Assembly: GCA_018648655.1 (NCBI GenBank)
Contig: JABGQV010000077.1
Coordinates: forward strand, 1-35,998
Length of the DNA stretch: 35,998 nucleotides
Origin: Anaerolineae bacterium
Lineage (GTDB): Bacteria > Chloroflexota > Anaerolineae > Anaerolineales > Villigracilaceae
Direction: 5' to 3'
The notes beneath the pieces were generated by a model. The model made no database searches. It saw only the letters and a program-made list of their open reading frames with translations, and was not told the origin of the DNA. The translations under genes were made by a program, and so were the position numbers. How positions within the stretch are numbered: position 1 is the first letter of the stretch; the number at the start of each line of letters is the position of its first letter. Shown here piece by piece: positions 7,879-15,877 of this stretch.

Positions 7879-8784
7879 ATGCAGCTAGAAAAACTCAAAA
7901 GTGAATACGCTTTTCTTTCCAATTATTTTGAAATAGAAGGCAATAAAATGCACTACCTCGACGAGGGCGATAAAAACGCCCCCGTCATATTAATGGTGCA
8001 TGGCAACCCAACTTGGTCATTTTATTATCGAAAACTGGTGGTAGATTTACGCAAAAATTACCGCGTTATCGTCCCCGACCACATCGGTTGTGGACTTTCA
8101 GATAAGCCCCAAGATTTTGGCTATAGCATCGCAGATCACACTCAAAATCTTTCTGCTTTGCTCAAACATCTTGAAATCGAAGACTACTTCATGGTCGCCC
8201 ACGATTGGGGCGGACCCATCGGCGTGGGCAGCGCGCTTCATGCGCCAGAGAAAGTCAGGGGGCTGGTTGTACTGAACACATCCCTTTTCTACATCGACAA
8301 ACTTCCGTGGCAAATCAAGCTCAGCCGCACGCCAATTCTCGGCGATTTTCTCTTGCGCGGGCTAAATTTCTTCTCTATTGGCGCGTATTTTATGGCAATC
8401 ACGCAAAAAAAGAAGCGTACCAAAGAAGTCTACGCCGCCTATACTCAGCCCTATAATTCGTGGAAAAATCGCATCGCCGTGCATCGTTTTGTGCAGGAAA
8501 TTCCCCTCGAAGCAAATCACCCCACCCGCGCTTTTTTGCTCAATCTCGATGCCCACACCCATCTTTTCAACAACACTCCTATGCTCATTCTCTGGGGCGA
8601 CAAAGATTTCGTTTTCACGCCCCAAGATTTTTGCGCCGAGTTCGAGAGTCGTTTTCCGCACGCCGAAATTCATCATTTTCCCGATGCGGGGCATTATGTT
8701 CTGGAAGATGCAGATGAGCAGATTCTGCCCCTCGTGCGAGATTTTTTGGATGGATTAAGTTCGGGTAAAAGAGATGCAGATTAA
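7879..8784 (+). CDS. oleB: Alpha/beta hydrolase, OleB-like beta-lactone decarboxylase
   Basis: A 301-aa protein of the haloalkane-dehalogenase branch of alpha/beta hydrolases. It shows the HGNPTWSFYYR oxyanion/halide-site stretch (residues 41-51), nucleophile D109 in HDWGG, a likely acid Asp in LWGDKDF and a catalytic His in AGHYVLED. Haloalkane dehalogenases and OleB share these motifs. The OleC-like gene directly downstream makes OleB the better call: it decarboxylates a cis-beta-lactone to a long-chain olefin. The start is ATG 7879 with CGGAGAAG 5 nt upstream; an in-frame upstream extension has no support. The partners OleA (thiolase) and OleD (reductase) are not in this window. Confidence 0.72.
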   Translation: MQLEKLKSEYAFLSNYFEIEGNKMHYLDEGDKNAPVILMVHGNPTWSFYYRKLVVDLRKNYRVIVPDHIGCGLSDKPQDFGYSIADHTQNLSALLKHLEIEDYFMVAHDWGGPIGVGSALHAPEKVRGLVVLNTSLFYIDKLPWQIKLSRTPILGDFLLRGLNFFSIGAYFMAITQKKKRTKEVYAAYTQPYNSWKNRIAVHRFVQEIPLEANHPTRAFLLNLDAHTHLFNNTPMLILWGDKDFVFTPQDFCAEFESRFPHAEIHHFPDAGHYVLEDADEQILPLVRDFLDGLSSGKRDAD

Positions 8785-8804
8785 ACGCCGCGCAAGCCTA
8801 AATT

Positions 8805-8832
8805 AAGGGCGAATCGGCTCCGCATCGCCCTT
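8805..8832. repeat. Inverted repeat after oleB
   Basis: AAGGGCGA (8805-8812) and TCGCCCTT (8825-8832) pair perfectly around a 12-nt loop, 20 bp after the oleB stop. Only a short A/T-rich stretch follows, with no clear U-tract, so it is a weak terminator candidate at best. Confidence 0.45.
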
Positions 8833-8907
8833 GTCAAAAAACATTTTCTTATCCCCAACATCTGCTAATTTGGATGCTTGCTGAGGTATCCCCTCCCAGC
8901 AGCGCAT

Positions 8908-8944
8908 GAAGACTTCCGAAGTTTTCAAAACTTCGGAAGTCTTC
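8908..8944. repeat. Perfect 37-bp palindrome between oleB and oleC
   Basis: The arm GAAGACTTCCGAAGTTTT (8908-8925) is followed by one C and then its exact reverse complement at 8927-8944: 18 bp without a mismatch. It is nested, because each arm itself contains CTTCCGAAG-type symmetry. It lies 30 bp upstream of the oleC start. It looks like a dispersed REP-like element rather than a terminator, since there is no T-tract. Confidence 0.8.
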
Positions 8945-8974
8945 GCACGAAAGACACCTTCTTGGAGTATCAGT

Positions 8975-10594
8975 ATGGATATCTACAATATCGCCGCTTC
9001 ATTAGACGAATATGCAAAAAAAGCACCCTATCAAGCCGCCATCTATTTTCCCGTTGGGCGAGATAAAGATAACCGCGCCGAATATGCCGCGCTAAGTTTC
9101 AAGCAATTATCCGAACTCAGCGACCAATACGCGCACGGATTCGCCGATTACGGCATCCAAAAAGGCGAGCGGACATTGGTGATGATTCGCCCCTCGATAG
9201 ATTTTATCGCGGTCGTTTTTGCCCTGATGAAAATAGGCGCAGTGCCAATTTTGATCGACCCAGGCATGGGCAGAAAATCATTTTTGCAATGCGTGGCTGA
9301 AACCGAACCCGTGAATATGATCGGCATCCCCGCCGCACATATTTTGCGATTTTTCATCAGAAAACCTTTTGCAACTGTGAAGAGACAAGTTACGGTTGGG
9401 AAGCGACTCTTCTGGGGCGGAAAAGAATTGAGCGAGTTGAAATCGTCAAAAAGGTCAAAATTTAAGGTAGAAAAAACGCTGACCACAGATGAAGCGGCGA
9501 TCGCGTTCACATCGGGCAGCACGGGGATTCCGAAAGGGGTTGTGTACGAGCAAGGGATGTTCAGGGCGCAAGTGGATTTGCTCAAAAATGCGATTGGGAT
9601 CAAAGAGGGCGATATTGACTTGCCCGGCCTGTATATTTTTGCGCTCTTCAATCCCGCCCTCGGCGTGACGACCGTGATGCCCGATATGGATGCCACAAAT
9701 CCCACAAAACTCAACCCCGCCTATCTCGTTGAAGCGATAGAAACCTTTGGCGTGACGCATTCTGTTGGTTCGCCAACCATCTGGAAAATTGTGGGGAAAT
9801 ACTGCGAAGAAAAGAACTTAACGCTCAATTCCATGCAAAAGATATTGATGATGGGCGCACCCGTTCCGCCATCTTTAATTGGGCGATATGAGAAAATTAT
9901 GCCAAATGGGGAAGTTTTCACCCCCTTCGGTGCGACAGAAGCTATGCCGCTGACTTTAATTGACGGAAAAGAAATTCTGGGTGAAATAGCCGACTTGAGC
10001 GATAAAGGCGCGGGGATGTGCGTGGGCAGAGCCTTGCCGGGGATTGATATTCGGGTCATCAAAAAAGATGATCGTCCCATCGCAAAATGGAATGATGCAC
10101 TGGAGTTACCACAAGGCGAGATTGGCGAAATAGTTGTTAAAGGCGCGGTTGTGACGCGCGAATATCTGCATCGACCTGAGGAAACGGCAAATGCCAAAAT
10201 AAAAGAAAGCGATGATATTTGGCATCGTATGGGGGATATTGGCTATTTTGACGAAGCAGGGAGATTATGGTTTTGCGGCAGAAAAGCACATATCGTCGAA
10301 ACGGATGTGGAGACTCTTTATCCTGTTCAGGTGGAGGCTCTTTTTAATCGAATTGCTGGTGTGCATCGCACGGCGTTGGTTACAAAAGGAAAAAAGGCTA
10401 TACTGGTTGTAGAAATGCAAAAGGATGTTGAAAACATCTTTAAAAAAGAATTCACAGAAAAAGCACAGGCAATTATTGAAGAAAACAGTCTCTTTGAAAG
10501 CGTTAGTGAAGTTTTATTTTTGAAGGATTTTCCCGTAGATTTGCGTCATAATGCGAAGATTAAGCGCGAGGTGATTGAGGGGATGGTGGGGTGA
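8975..10594 (+). CDS. oleC: AMP-dependent ligase, OleC-like beta-lactone synthetase
   Basis: A 539-aa acyl-adenylate-forming enzyme. In the olefin pathway OleC activates a 2-alkyl-3-hydroxy fatty acid with ATP and closes it to a beta-lactone. Motifs: the P-loop TSGSTGIPKG (residues 179-188), FGATE (318-322), and the C-terminal hinge block WHRMGDIGYFDEAGRLWFCG with GRK at 435-437; the GRLWFCGRK-H form is characteristic of OleC. I start at ATG 8975 with TTGGAG about 8 nt upstream. The frame is open back to 8906, but that extension only translates the 37-bp palindrome (a KTSEVFKTSEVF artefact). It follows oleB by 190 bp on the same strand. Confidence 0.78.
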   Translation: MDIYNIAASLDEYAKKAPYQAAIYFPVGRDKDNRAEYAALSFKQLSELSDQYAHGFADYGIQKGERTLVMIRPSIDFIAVVFALMKIGAVPILIDPGMGRKSFLQCVAETEPVNMIGIPAAHILRFFIRKPFATVKRQVTVGKRLFWGGKELSELKSSKRSKFKVEKTLTTDEAAIAFTSGSTGIPKGVVYEQGMFRAQVDLLKNAIGIKEGDIDLPGLYIFALFNPALGVTTVMPDMDATNPTKLNPAYLVEAIETFGVTHSVGSPTIWKIVGKYCEEKNLTLNSMQKILMMGAPVPPSLIGRYEKIMPNGEVFTPFGATEAMPLTLIDGKEILGEIADLSDKGAGMCVGRALPGIDIRVIKKDDRPIAKWNDALELPQGEIGEIVVKGAVVTREYLHRPEETANAKIKESDDIWHRMGDIGYFDEAGRLWFCGRKAHIVETDVETLYPVQVEALFNRIAGVHRTALVTKGKKAILVVEMQKDVENIFKKEFTEKAQAIIEENSLFESVSEVLFLKDFPVDLRHNAKIKREVIEGMVG

Positions 10595-10654
10595 GTCGGG
10601 TATAATCTATCTCATTGACTGTGTTCTCATAAAGAGATGTAAAAGGAAAAGCGC

Positions 10655-11140
10655 ATGAAAAAGACATTTCCTATCATTCTAGTATTCATATTTACCTTAG
10701 CCTGTAGCCTCGTTTCGCCCCCTGCCACTCCACAATCGGATGAGGGGTATATCGCCACAACAGTTTCTTTAACCACAGAGGCGATGTTGACACAAATTAC
10801 TCCTCCTACAGTCCCAGCGCCACCGGCAACTCAAATTTCGCCGACACTGACAGATGAAGAACTTATCCGTCAAGCTCTTTTAATCAAGCTTGGTTGGACG
10901 GCCGCAGAGCTCGATTTCTCCATGGGAAATAATACAGGTACCGTTGCAAACGGAACCGTTAAAAAAGTTAATGACATGGCAGGTGCGGCTTGGTTTGCAG
11001 GAAAAAATAGCTCAGGAGATTGGGTTATTGCTTATATTGGGCAAGGCATCCCCTATTGTAGCGAAATTCAGGCTTTCAGCTTCCCCACCGATTGGATTTC
11101 GCATTGTATGGACGCCTCTGATAATGTTATAGAAAGATAG
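10655..11140 (+). CDS. Small predicted lipoprotein
   Basis: A 161-aa protein with a signal peptide ending in a lipobox (FTLACS, Cys near residue 17), then a Pro/Thr-rich linker (residues 20-62) and a compact C-terminal domain with two Cys residues, one before SEIQ and one before MDAS. No named family is recognised. AAGGAAAAGCGC precedes the ATG. It ends 8 bp before tsaD, so it is probably co-transcribed with that gene, although nothing suggests a functional link. A TATAAT at 10601-10606 upstream could be its -10 element, but the best -35 (TTGAGG) is 20 bp away. Confidence 0.7.
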   Translation: MKKTFPIILVFIFTLACSLVSPPATPQSDEGYIATTVSLTTEAMLTQITPPTVPAPPATQISPTLTDEELIRQALLIKLGWTAAELDFSMGNNTGTVANGTVKKVNDMAGAAWFAGKNSSGDWVIAYIGQGIPYCSEIQAFSFPTDWISHCMDASDNVIER

Positions 11141-11148
11141 AGAAAAAT

Positions 11149-12165
11149 ATGACCATAAGAATACTCGCTATAGAAACCTCCTGCGATGAAACCGCCTGTG
11201 CCATACTCGAAGATGGCCGTGCACTTCTCGCTTCTACCGTTGCCTCGCAAATGGAGATGCACGCTCGCTTCGGTGGTGTTTTCCCCGAAGTCGCCTCTCG
11301 CCAACATGTTCTCAGCATCATGCCCGTTATCGAGCAAACCTTAGCGGATGCACATCTCACGCTTGCGGATGTGGACGCTATCGCCGTGACGCGCGGACCT
11401 GGTTTGGCTGGCTCGTTAATCGTCGGCATGAATGCGGCGAAGGGCTTGGTGCTCGGAAGTGAGCATCCGCTCGTGGGCGTTAATCACCTCGAGGGGCATC
11501 TATACTCTGCGTGGGTGTACGATGCTGATGAAGATGCGTCGCCAGAACCACAATTTCCCATCATGGCACTCCTCGTCTCAGGCGGGCACTCAGAACTCAA
11601 CCTGATGACCGACCATCTCACTTATCAACGCCTCGGCGGAACGCTCGATGACGCAGCTGGCGAAGCCTTCGATAAAGTTGCACGCATGTTAGGTTTGCCT
11701 TATCCTGGCGGTCCTTCCATTCAAAAAGTAGCCAAAGATGGCGACCCTGCCGCATTCGATTTCCCGCGCTCGTGGCTGGGAAAAAGTTATGATTTCTCCT
11801 TTAGTGGGTTAAAAACTGCTGTATTGCGAGAAGTGCAAAAACTAAAACAAAAAGGCGATTTACCCGTTGCTGATCTTGCCGCCAGTTTCCAAGCCGCGGT
11901 TGTGGATGTGGTTTTCACCAAAACTATCAAAGCCGCACGAGAATATGGCGCCAAAGAGATTTTGGTCGCAGGCGGTGTTTCAGCGAATCAATCTTTGCGA
12001 GAGACATTTTTGGCGCAAGATGAATTCCCTGTCAATATTCCCAAACTTTCGCTTTGCACCGATAATGCGGCAATGATTGCCGCGGCTGGTTATAGACGTT
12101 TTATAGCTGGCCAACGTGATGAGCTTAATTTAGATATACTACCTACTTGGCGGCTTTCTTCCTAA
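11149..12165 (+). CDS. tsaD: tRNA N6-adenosine threonylcarbamoyltransferase TsaD
   Basis: A 338-aa ASKHA-fold enzyme that transfers threonylcarbamoyl to A37 of ANN-decoding tRNAs, working with TsaB and TsaE. The start LAIETSCDETACAIL, the block HARFGGVFPEVASRQH, the metal-binding His pair H113/H117 in NHLEGH, LLVSGGHSEL and GEAFDKVARMLGLPYPGGP are all present. Length is normal for the family. It lies 8 bp after the lipoprotein gene and 10 bp before the NodB-like gene, so three genes probably share a transcript. Confidence 0.97.
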   Translation: MTIRILAIETSCDETACAILEDGRALLASTVASQMEMHARFGGVFPEVASRQHVLSIMPVIEQTLADAHLTLADVDAIAVTRGPGLAGSLIVGMNAAKGLVLGSEHPLVGVNHLEGHLYSAWVYDADEDASPEPQFPIMALLVSGGHSELNLMTDHLTYQRLGGTLDDAAGEAFDKVARMLGLPYPGGPSIQKVAKDGDPAAFDFPRSWLGKSYDFSFSGLKTAVLREVQKLKQKGDLPVADLAASFQAAVVDVVFTKTIKAAREYGAKEILVAGGVSANQSLRETFLAQDEFPVNIPKLSLCTDNAAMIAAAGYRRFIAGQRDELNLDILPTWRLSS

Positions 12166-12175
12166 GAATATACCT

Positions 12176-12967
12176 ATGACTAACCTTAAAGATATTACTC
12201 GACGAGATTTTCTTAAAATAAGCGGTGCATCTATTGCCGCGGGAATTTTGAATATCCGCACACCACAGATATTAGAAGATAGAAGGCAAGATCTTAATTT
12301 TCAGGCATTTCGTCATGGGCGCAGAGACCAAGCTAAAATCGCGTTGAGTTTCGATGATTGTCATTTGGTCACAAAACTGCAAGATTTAGAAAAACTGCTC
12401 AGGAATCACGCTAAAGTCAAAGTTACCTTTTTCCCCACAGGCGAGGCATTATTAAATACAGAGAGAAAAGATTCTGGGATTTGGCAACGTTTTATTGAGG
12501 CTGGGCATGAGATTGGGAGCCACACTTTTGATCACGTGAATCCGGGTATTCGCTCAACACAAAACTTGGTAGCAGATTATTCAAAATGGCTTTCCGCCTT
12601 ATATCAGGTGACGGAGAGTAAACCAACCATTCGATTTGCTCGACCGCCTTTTGGTGCGCTTAGCCCTTCATATCAGGAAATGTGTATAGAGTATGGGTTG
12701 GTGGCTGCAATGTGGTCTGCTAATTGGGGCGGTGAGATAGCCTTGGCACAGAAAAATATAGAAGAAGCCGAAAATGGTGATATTGCTTTGCTTCATACTA
12801 GACTGTTAGAAATAGAAGAAAACACGCCTTTTGCGCTCTCTATATTAGAAGAGCGTGGCATTCGTGCCGTCACTATGTCTGAGCTTTATCTTTCTTCTGT
12901 GCAAGAGAGAATTGGCGCAGGGAGTTGTAGCTCTTTGACTTTTGCTGATGCAAGTTGCCCCGAATAA
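12176..12967 (+). CDS. Polysaccharide deacetylase (NodB homology) with Tat-type signal
   Basis: A 263-aa predicted exported carbohydrate esterase of family CE4. The N-terminus has a twin-Arg motif (TRRDFLK) followed by a hydrophobic stretch, so export by the Tat route is likely. NodB motifs: motif 1 ALSFDDC (D60/D61; usually TFDDG), motif 2 GHEIGSHTFDH with metal ligands H116 and H120, and motif 3 RFARPPFG. CE4 enzymes de-N- or O-acetylate peptidoglycan or other polysaccharides. The C-terminal LLHT motif (motif 5) is present. The Cys in motif 1 in place of Gly is unusual. Confidence 0.85.
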   Translation: MTNLKDITRRDFLKISGASIAAGILNIRTPQILEDRRQDLNFQAFRHGRRDQAKIALSFDDCHLVTKLQDLEKLLRNHAKVKVTFFPTGEALLNTERKDSGIWQRFIEAGHEIGSHTFDHVNPGIRSTQNLVADYSKWLSALYQVTESKPTIRFARPPFGALSPSYQEMCIEYGLVAAMWSANWGGEIALAQKNIEEAENGDIALLHTRLLEIEENTPFALSILEERGIRAVTMSELYLSSVQERIGAGSCSSLTFADASCPE

Positions 12968-12995
12968 AATAAGAAAAAGATTTGAGTTTTCTCAT

Positions 12996-13024
12996 TTGAC
13001 TTTCTTTTTAGCTTATGTCATACT
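12996..13024 (+). promoter_or_regulatory. Predicted sigma-70-type promoter of a short transcript
   Basis: TTGACT (12996-13001) and CATACT (13019-13024) are separated by exactly 17 bp. They match the consensus at 5/6 and 4/6 positions. The predicted transcript start near 13031 lies 53 nt before a 17-codon ORF and about 155 nt before a terminator, and no longer plus-strand gene follows. Confidence 0.5.
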
Positions 13025-13083
13025 TTTTATAGCAAAGAAATTTGCCCTAAGTTTCTATCCTAAGACAAGAGGAGGTGGTGCCT

Positions 13084-13137
13084 ATGAATGACAGAACCAG
13101 ATTTAGTGCTACGGCATCCCTCCTCGATCTTCGATAA
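13084..13137 (+). CDS. 17-codon micro-ORF in the candidate small RNA
   Basis: ATG to TAA coding MNDRTRFSATASLLDLR. The Shine-Dalgarno AGGAGGTGG sits 7-9 nt upstream, stronger than that of most genes in the window. The ORF begins before the 14-bp hairpin, and its stop codon lies immediately before the 3' arm, so translating ribosomes would melt the 5' arm. No paralogue is visible here. It could be a true small peptide, a regulatory leader peptide, or chance. Confidence 0.4.
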   Translation: MNDRTRFSATASLLDLR

Positions 13138-13159
13138 GGATGCCGTAGCACGCAACAGA

Positions 13160-13192
13160 AAAGCCGCTCAGTAATGGGCGGCTTTTTGTTTT
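13160..13192 (+). terminator. Rho-independent terminator
   Basis: AAAGCCGCTC (13160-13169), a 6-nt loop and GGGCGGCTTT (13176-13185) form a 10-bp stem with one G-U pair, running into TTTTTGTTTT. It ends the candidate small RNA and would also stop read-through from tsaD and the deacetylase. Confidence 0.8.
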
Positions 13193-13220
13193 AAGTTAGA
13201 CTTATTTAAGAGTGGCTTAT

Positions 13221-14603
13221 TTACTCGCTTAATGCCTGCGCAGTCTTATTCATTTCTGCTAAAATCGCGGCAACTGAGCCAGCTTGTACATCAAAGCGGA
13301 AAATATATTCAAAACCATCTTCTAATAGATAGTGCACTTTATGCCATGAAGCCAATTGCGGTTGAATTTCTGTCTGCGAGATAAAGTCGACCGCTTGCCC
13401 CCAGTGGGGATTATCTTTTTCGTAATCGGATAATAATTCAAGTGATGAAATGCGAAGTGGGAAGAGGGCGGTACTCTTCGTGAATTTAGCTTGGTTTTCG
13501 GGGGTGAGCATCCATTTAATAAAAAGCCACGATGCGAGCGCTTCTTCATCATCTTCTCTTTCGAGGAGTGTATATGAACTCCCATAGGTGACTATGGCGC
13601 TTTTTTCTGAACCAGGAAAGGCGAGTACTGTCCATTCGTCGTGATTATTTGCTTTTGCAAATTCTCTATCGATTTCGGGGAATTCTTCCATACTGGCAGA
13701 GATAAAGAGGGCAGAACGCATAGCAAATTGTTCGTAAGGCGTATCTGCTGTTGAGAGCCATGCACAACCCTGATCGTAAAGTTTCTTTAAATTTTTAAGA
13801 GCATTAATATTTTCATCGCTGATAAATTGATAGGTATTATTTTCATCAAGAGGGTCGCCACCAAAACTGCGTAGCCATGCAAGAACAGCGGTTGAATCAT
13901 GATCTACAATCCAGCCACCTTTGCCGTCGTTTTCGAGCTCTTCATCGGCGAGTTTAGATTTATTGGCAGAGCAAGCTCTGTCTTCAAATTCATCAAAGCT
14001 AAGGGGGGGAGAGTCGAATCCTAGCTCTTCACCCCAGGTTTTATTATAGAGGAGGAAACGCGCGGTGCGTTGGGCAGGGATGGCTATCTGCTCGTCGTCG
14101 TATTGGTCTTGGGCAAGGAAGACACTGGGAATATCGGTTTTTTCGGCAGTAGTAAAGCCCCAGATGGGATCATCTATATAGGGGGACAGGTTTTTAGCGG
14201 TACCAAGTTCACGCCACACCGATGCTTGTTCGCTGAGAGCAATTATAATTTGAGGGCGTTCCACTGAATCCTGTGAATTTGCTATAACATTGAAGAGCAT
14301 ATTATAGCTTCCCTGATAAGTGGCGCTGGCTGTAATCCCCCATGGGTTTTCTTTGTTAAACTCATCAATTTGTAAATCGAAAAGTGCAGCTGAGGCACCA
14401 AACCATGCATGCCAAATTTCGATTTCTACGCCATTTAGATCCGTTACTTCAATATCAAAATTACTAACAGGAATGGGCGTGGCGGTAGGCTGTGGTGATT
14501 TAGTTGCCGTTGCTGAAGTATCTGGCGGAACTAAGGGCGGGTAAGAGGGCTGGCAAGCAGAAAGAAGAAAGACGAGGAGGAGAAAAATACGAATTTTAAC
14601 CAT
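13221..14603 (-). CDS. ABC-type solute-binding lipoprotein
   Basis: A 460-aa family-1 extracellular solute-binding protein, the type that delivers sugars and related solutes to ABC permeases. The N-terminus has a signal peptide with lipobox (FLLSAC), then a Pro/Thr linker, then the bilobed domain starting at IEIWHAWFGASAALFDLQI. Other family features are the WLRSFGGDPLDENN region and the C-terminal FIKWMLTPENQAKFTKSTALFP. I start at ATG 14603, which overlaps the last 8 bp of the upstream protease gene. The frame is open to 14810 upstream, but that part is antisense-like and the lipobox would be internal. No permease or ATPase gene is adjacent, so the binding protein is an orphan here. Confidence 0.82.
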   Translation of the reverse strand: MVKIRIFLLLVFLLSACQPSYPPLVPPDTSATATKSPQPTATPIPVSNFDIEVTDLNGVEIEIWHAWFGASAALFDLQIDEFNKENPWGITASATYQGSYNMLFNVIANSQDSVERPQIIIALSEQASVWRELGTAKNLSPYIDDPIWGFTTAEKTDIPSVFLAQDQYDDEQIAIPAQRTARFLLYNKTWGEELGFDSPPLSFDEFEDRACSANKSKLADEELENDGKGGWIVDHDSTAVLAWLRSFGGDPLDENNTYQFISDENINALKNLKKLYDQGCAWLSTADTPYEQFAMRSALFISASMEEFPEIDREFAKANNHDEWTVLAFPGSEKSAIVTYGSSYTLLEREDDEEALASWLFIKWMLTPENQAKFTKSTALFPLRISSLELLSDYEKDNPHWGQAVDFISQTEIQPQLASWHKVHYLLEDGFEYIFRFDVQAGSVAAILAEMNKTAQALSE

Positions 14604-15786
14604 AGACCACCAAAGGAACGGGGATAAAGACGAGAATGAAAATGATAAGGGCGAAAAATGCCCATTTACGGCGTTTTGGGTCAAGTTCAGTAATTTGATC
14701 GAGGGGTTCGGCATGTCGGCGCCCCAAGAAATTGAGCATAACGGCCCATAACCACCAGCCTTGCCATGCAAAGCCGAGAGCAACGAGAGCGGCAAAAATA
14801 AATGGGACAAGTTTTTTTACTTTTTTCCCAAAGCGGGAGTAAATAATATGCCCACCATCGAGGGTACCCATAGGAATCATATTGAGTGAAGTCACTAGAA
14901 GCCCAGCCCAGCCTGCCCATGCGATATTATGCACCTGAACATCTAATGCGCCAATTGGAGAAGGTGTGGATGTAAAAATATAGCGTACCCAATAGAAGAA
15001 TGGTGCAACACCATTATAGCTGACAGGTTCGGGGAGAAGTTTGCCAAAGACGGCATATTTTGAGAGCAAGTAGAGAATGGAATTGCCTTCGAGCATCCCT
15101 GTGCCTGTGAGCGGAGCGAGTTCTGAGAGAGAGAGTCCATAGAGAAGAACAGGAATAGCGACTACTAACCCTGCGAGAGGGCCTGCAATGCCGATATCGA
15201 AAAGGACGCGTTTGTTTTTCGGTCGTTCTTTCATTTGGATAAATGCGCCTAAGGTGCCGAGAATGCTAAAGGGATAGGGGAGTGGCAAGAAGAAAGGTAG
15301 CGTAACTTTAGTTTTATGATAACGTCCCATTAGATAATGTCCAAATTCGTGTGCAAGAAGAATACTTAACAAACTTGCTGCGAAAGGAACGCCGCGCCAG
15401 ATGTGAAAAAGCGCGTCTTTGAGTAGGGGAACTAGCTCTGTATTTGCAGGGAGATTTGATTCGAAAACTGCGCCAGTAAAGAGAACGCTTATTAGAGTGG
15501 CTAAAAAGAAAAGGATATTTTTAGAAACTTTGGGCAATTCAGGTGGCTCTGCTTCGTGAACAAGAATAATAATTTGTTCATCATTTTCTTCTTGGAATAG
15601 GGGGGTAAGATTATAGGGCGCAAGGTTTTTGGCAAGTTGGTCATAGGCCGCGGCAGAATCATTGCCCACCAAATGGCCGTGATAGCTGAATGCAAATCCG
15701 CGTTTCATATCACCAAAGGTCATGCTTTCGTATTTGAAAATTTTTGTTATAAAACTATTTATGATTTCGGCTTCAGGAAGGGGCAT
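14596..15786 (-). CDS. Site-2-type membrane metalloprotease (M50 family)
   Basis: A 396-aa intramembrane protease of family M50. The zinc motif HEFGH (H146, E147, H150) and the second ligand motif in NMIPMGTLDGGH (N302, D310) are intact. About seven hydrophobic segments are visible, and there is a soluble N-terminal region of about 90 residues, as in cyanobacterial and plant EGY-like proteins. Such proteases cut membrane-bound regulators or clear signal peptides. The gene overlaps the solute-binding lipoprotein by 8 bp and lies about 90 bp downstream of tRNA-Sec on the same strand. Confidence 0.88.
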   Translation of the reverse strand: MPLPEAEIINSFITKIFKYESMTFGDMKRGFAFSYHGHLVGNDSAAAYDQLAKNLAPYNLTPLFQEENDEQIIILVHEAEPPELPKVSKNILFFLATLISVLFTGAVFESNLPANTELVPLLKDALFHIWRGVPFAASLLSILLAHEFGHYLMGRYHKTKVTLPFFLPLPYPFSILGTLGAFIQMKERPKNKRVLFDIGIAGPLAGLVVAIPVLLYGLSLSELAPLTGTGMLEGNSILYLLSKYAVFGKLLPEPVSYNGVAPFFYWVRYIFTSTPSPIGALDVQVHNIAWAGWAGLLVTSLNMIPMGTLDGGHIIYSRFGKKVKKLVPFIFAALVALGFAWQGWWLWAVMLNFLGRRHAEPLDQITELDPKRRKWAFFALIIFILVFIPVPLVVYG

Positions 15787-15817
15787 GGAGTTGCTCCGTA
15801 TATAAAATAAGAAAAGT

Positions 15818-15853
15818 GGACGAAAAACGAAAGACTTTTAGGGTCTGTCGTCC
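15818..15853 (-). terminator. Possible terminator of tRNA-Sec
   Basis: GGACGA (15818-15823) pairs with TCGTCC (15848-15853), with an inner AGAC/GTCT stem. On the minus strand the hairpin is followed by ACTTTTCTTATTTTA. It lies 24 bp past the tRNA 3' end and before the M50 start. Confidence 0.45.
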
Positions 15854-15877
15854 CTCGCCCACCGTCGAGAAAATAGG

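Larger units (their letters stand above)
13031..13192 (+). ncRNA. Candidate small structured RNA with embedded micro-ORF
   Basis: A compact unit bounded by the promoter at 12996-13024 and the terminator at 13160-13192. It contains a very strong Shine-Dalgarno (GAGGAGG, 13069-13075), a micro-ORF (13084-13137) and a 14-bp perfect hairpin with arms 13106-13119 and 13138-13151. The loop edge CCTCCTC (13119-13125) is the exact reverse complement of the Shine-Dalgarno, so the loop could pair with its own ribosome binding site or with those of other mRNAs. The next gene downstream is on the opposite strand, so this is not an ordinary attenuator. I do not recognise a known RNA family. Confidence 0.5.

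Noticed and set aside
8906-8974. N-terminal extension of the OleC-like protein to ATG 8906
   Set aside because: It only translates the 37-bp palindrome into a KTSEVF repeat, and ATG 8975 has a better ribosome binding site and fits homologues.
10575-10606. TTGAGG plus TATAAT promoter before the small lipoprotein
   Set aside because: The spacer is 20 bp; the -10 alone is noted in the gene entry but does not justify a promoter call.
14604-14810. Upstream extension of the solute-binding protein
   Set aside because: It would place the lipobox at residue 90 and overlap the coding part of the protease gene; ATG 14603 fits a signal peptide.
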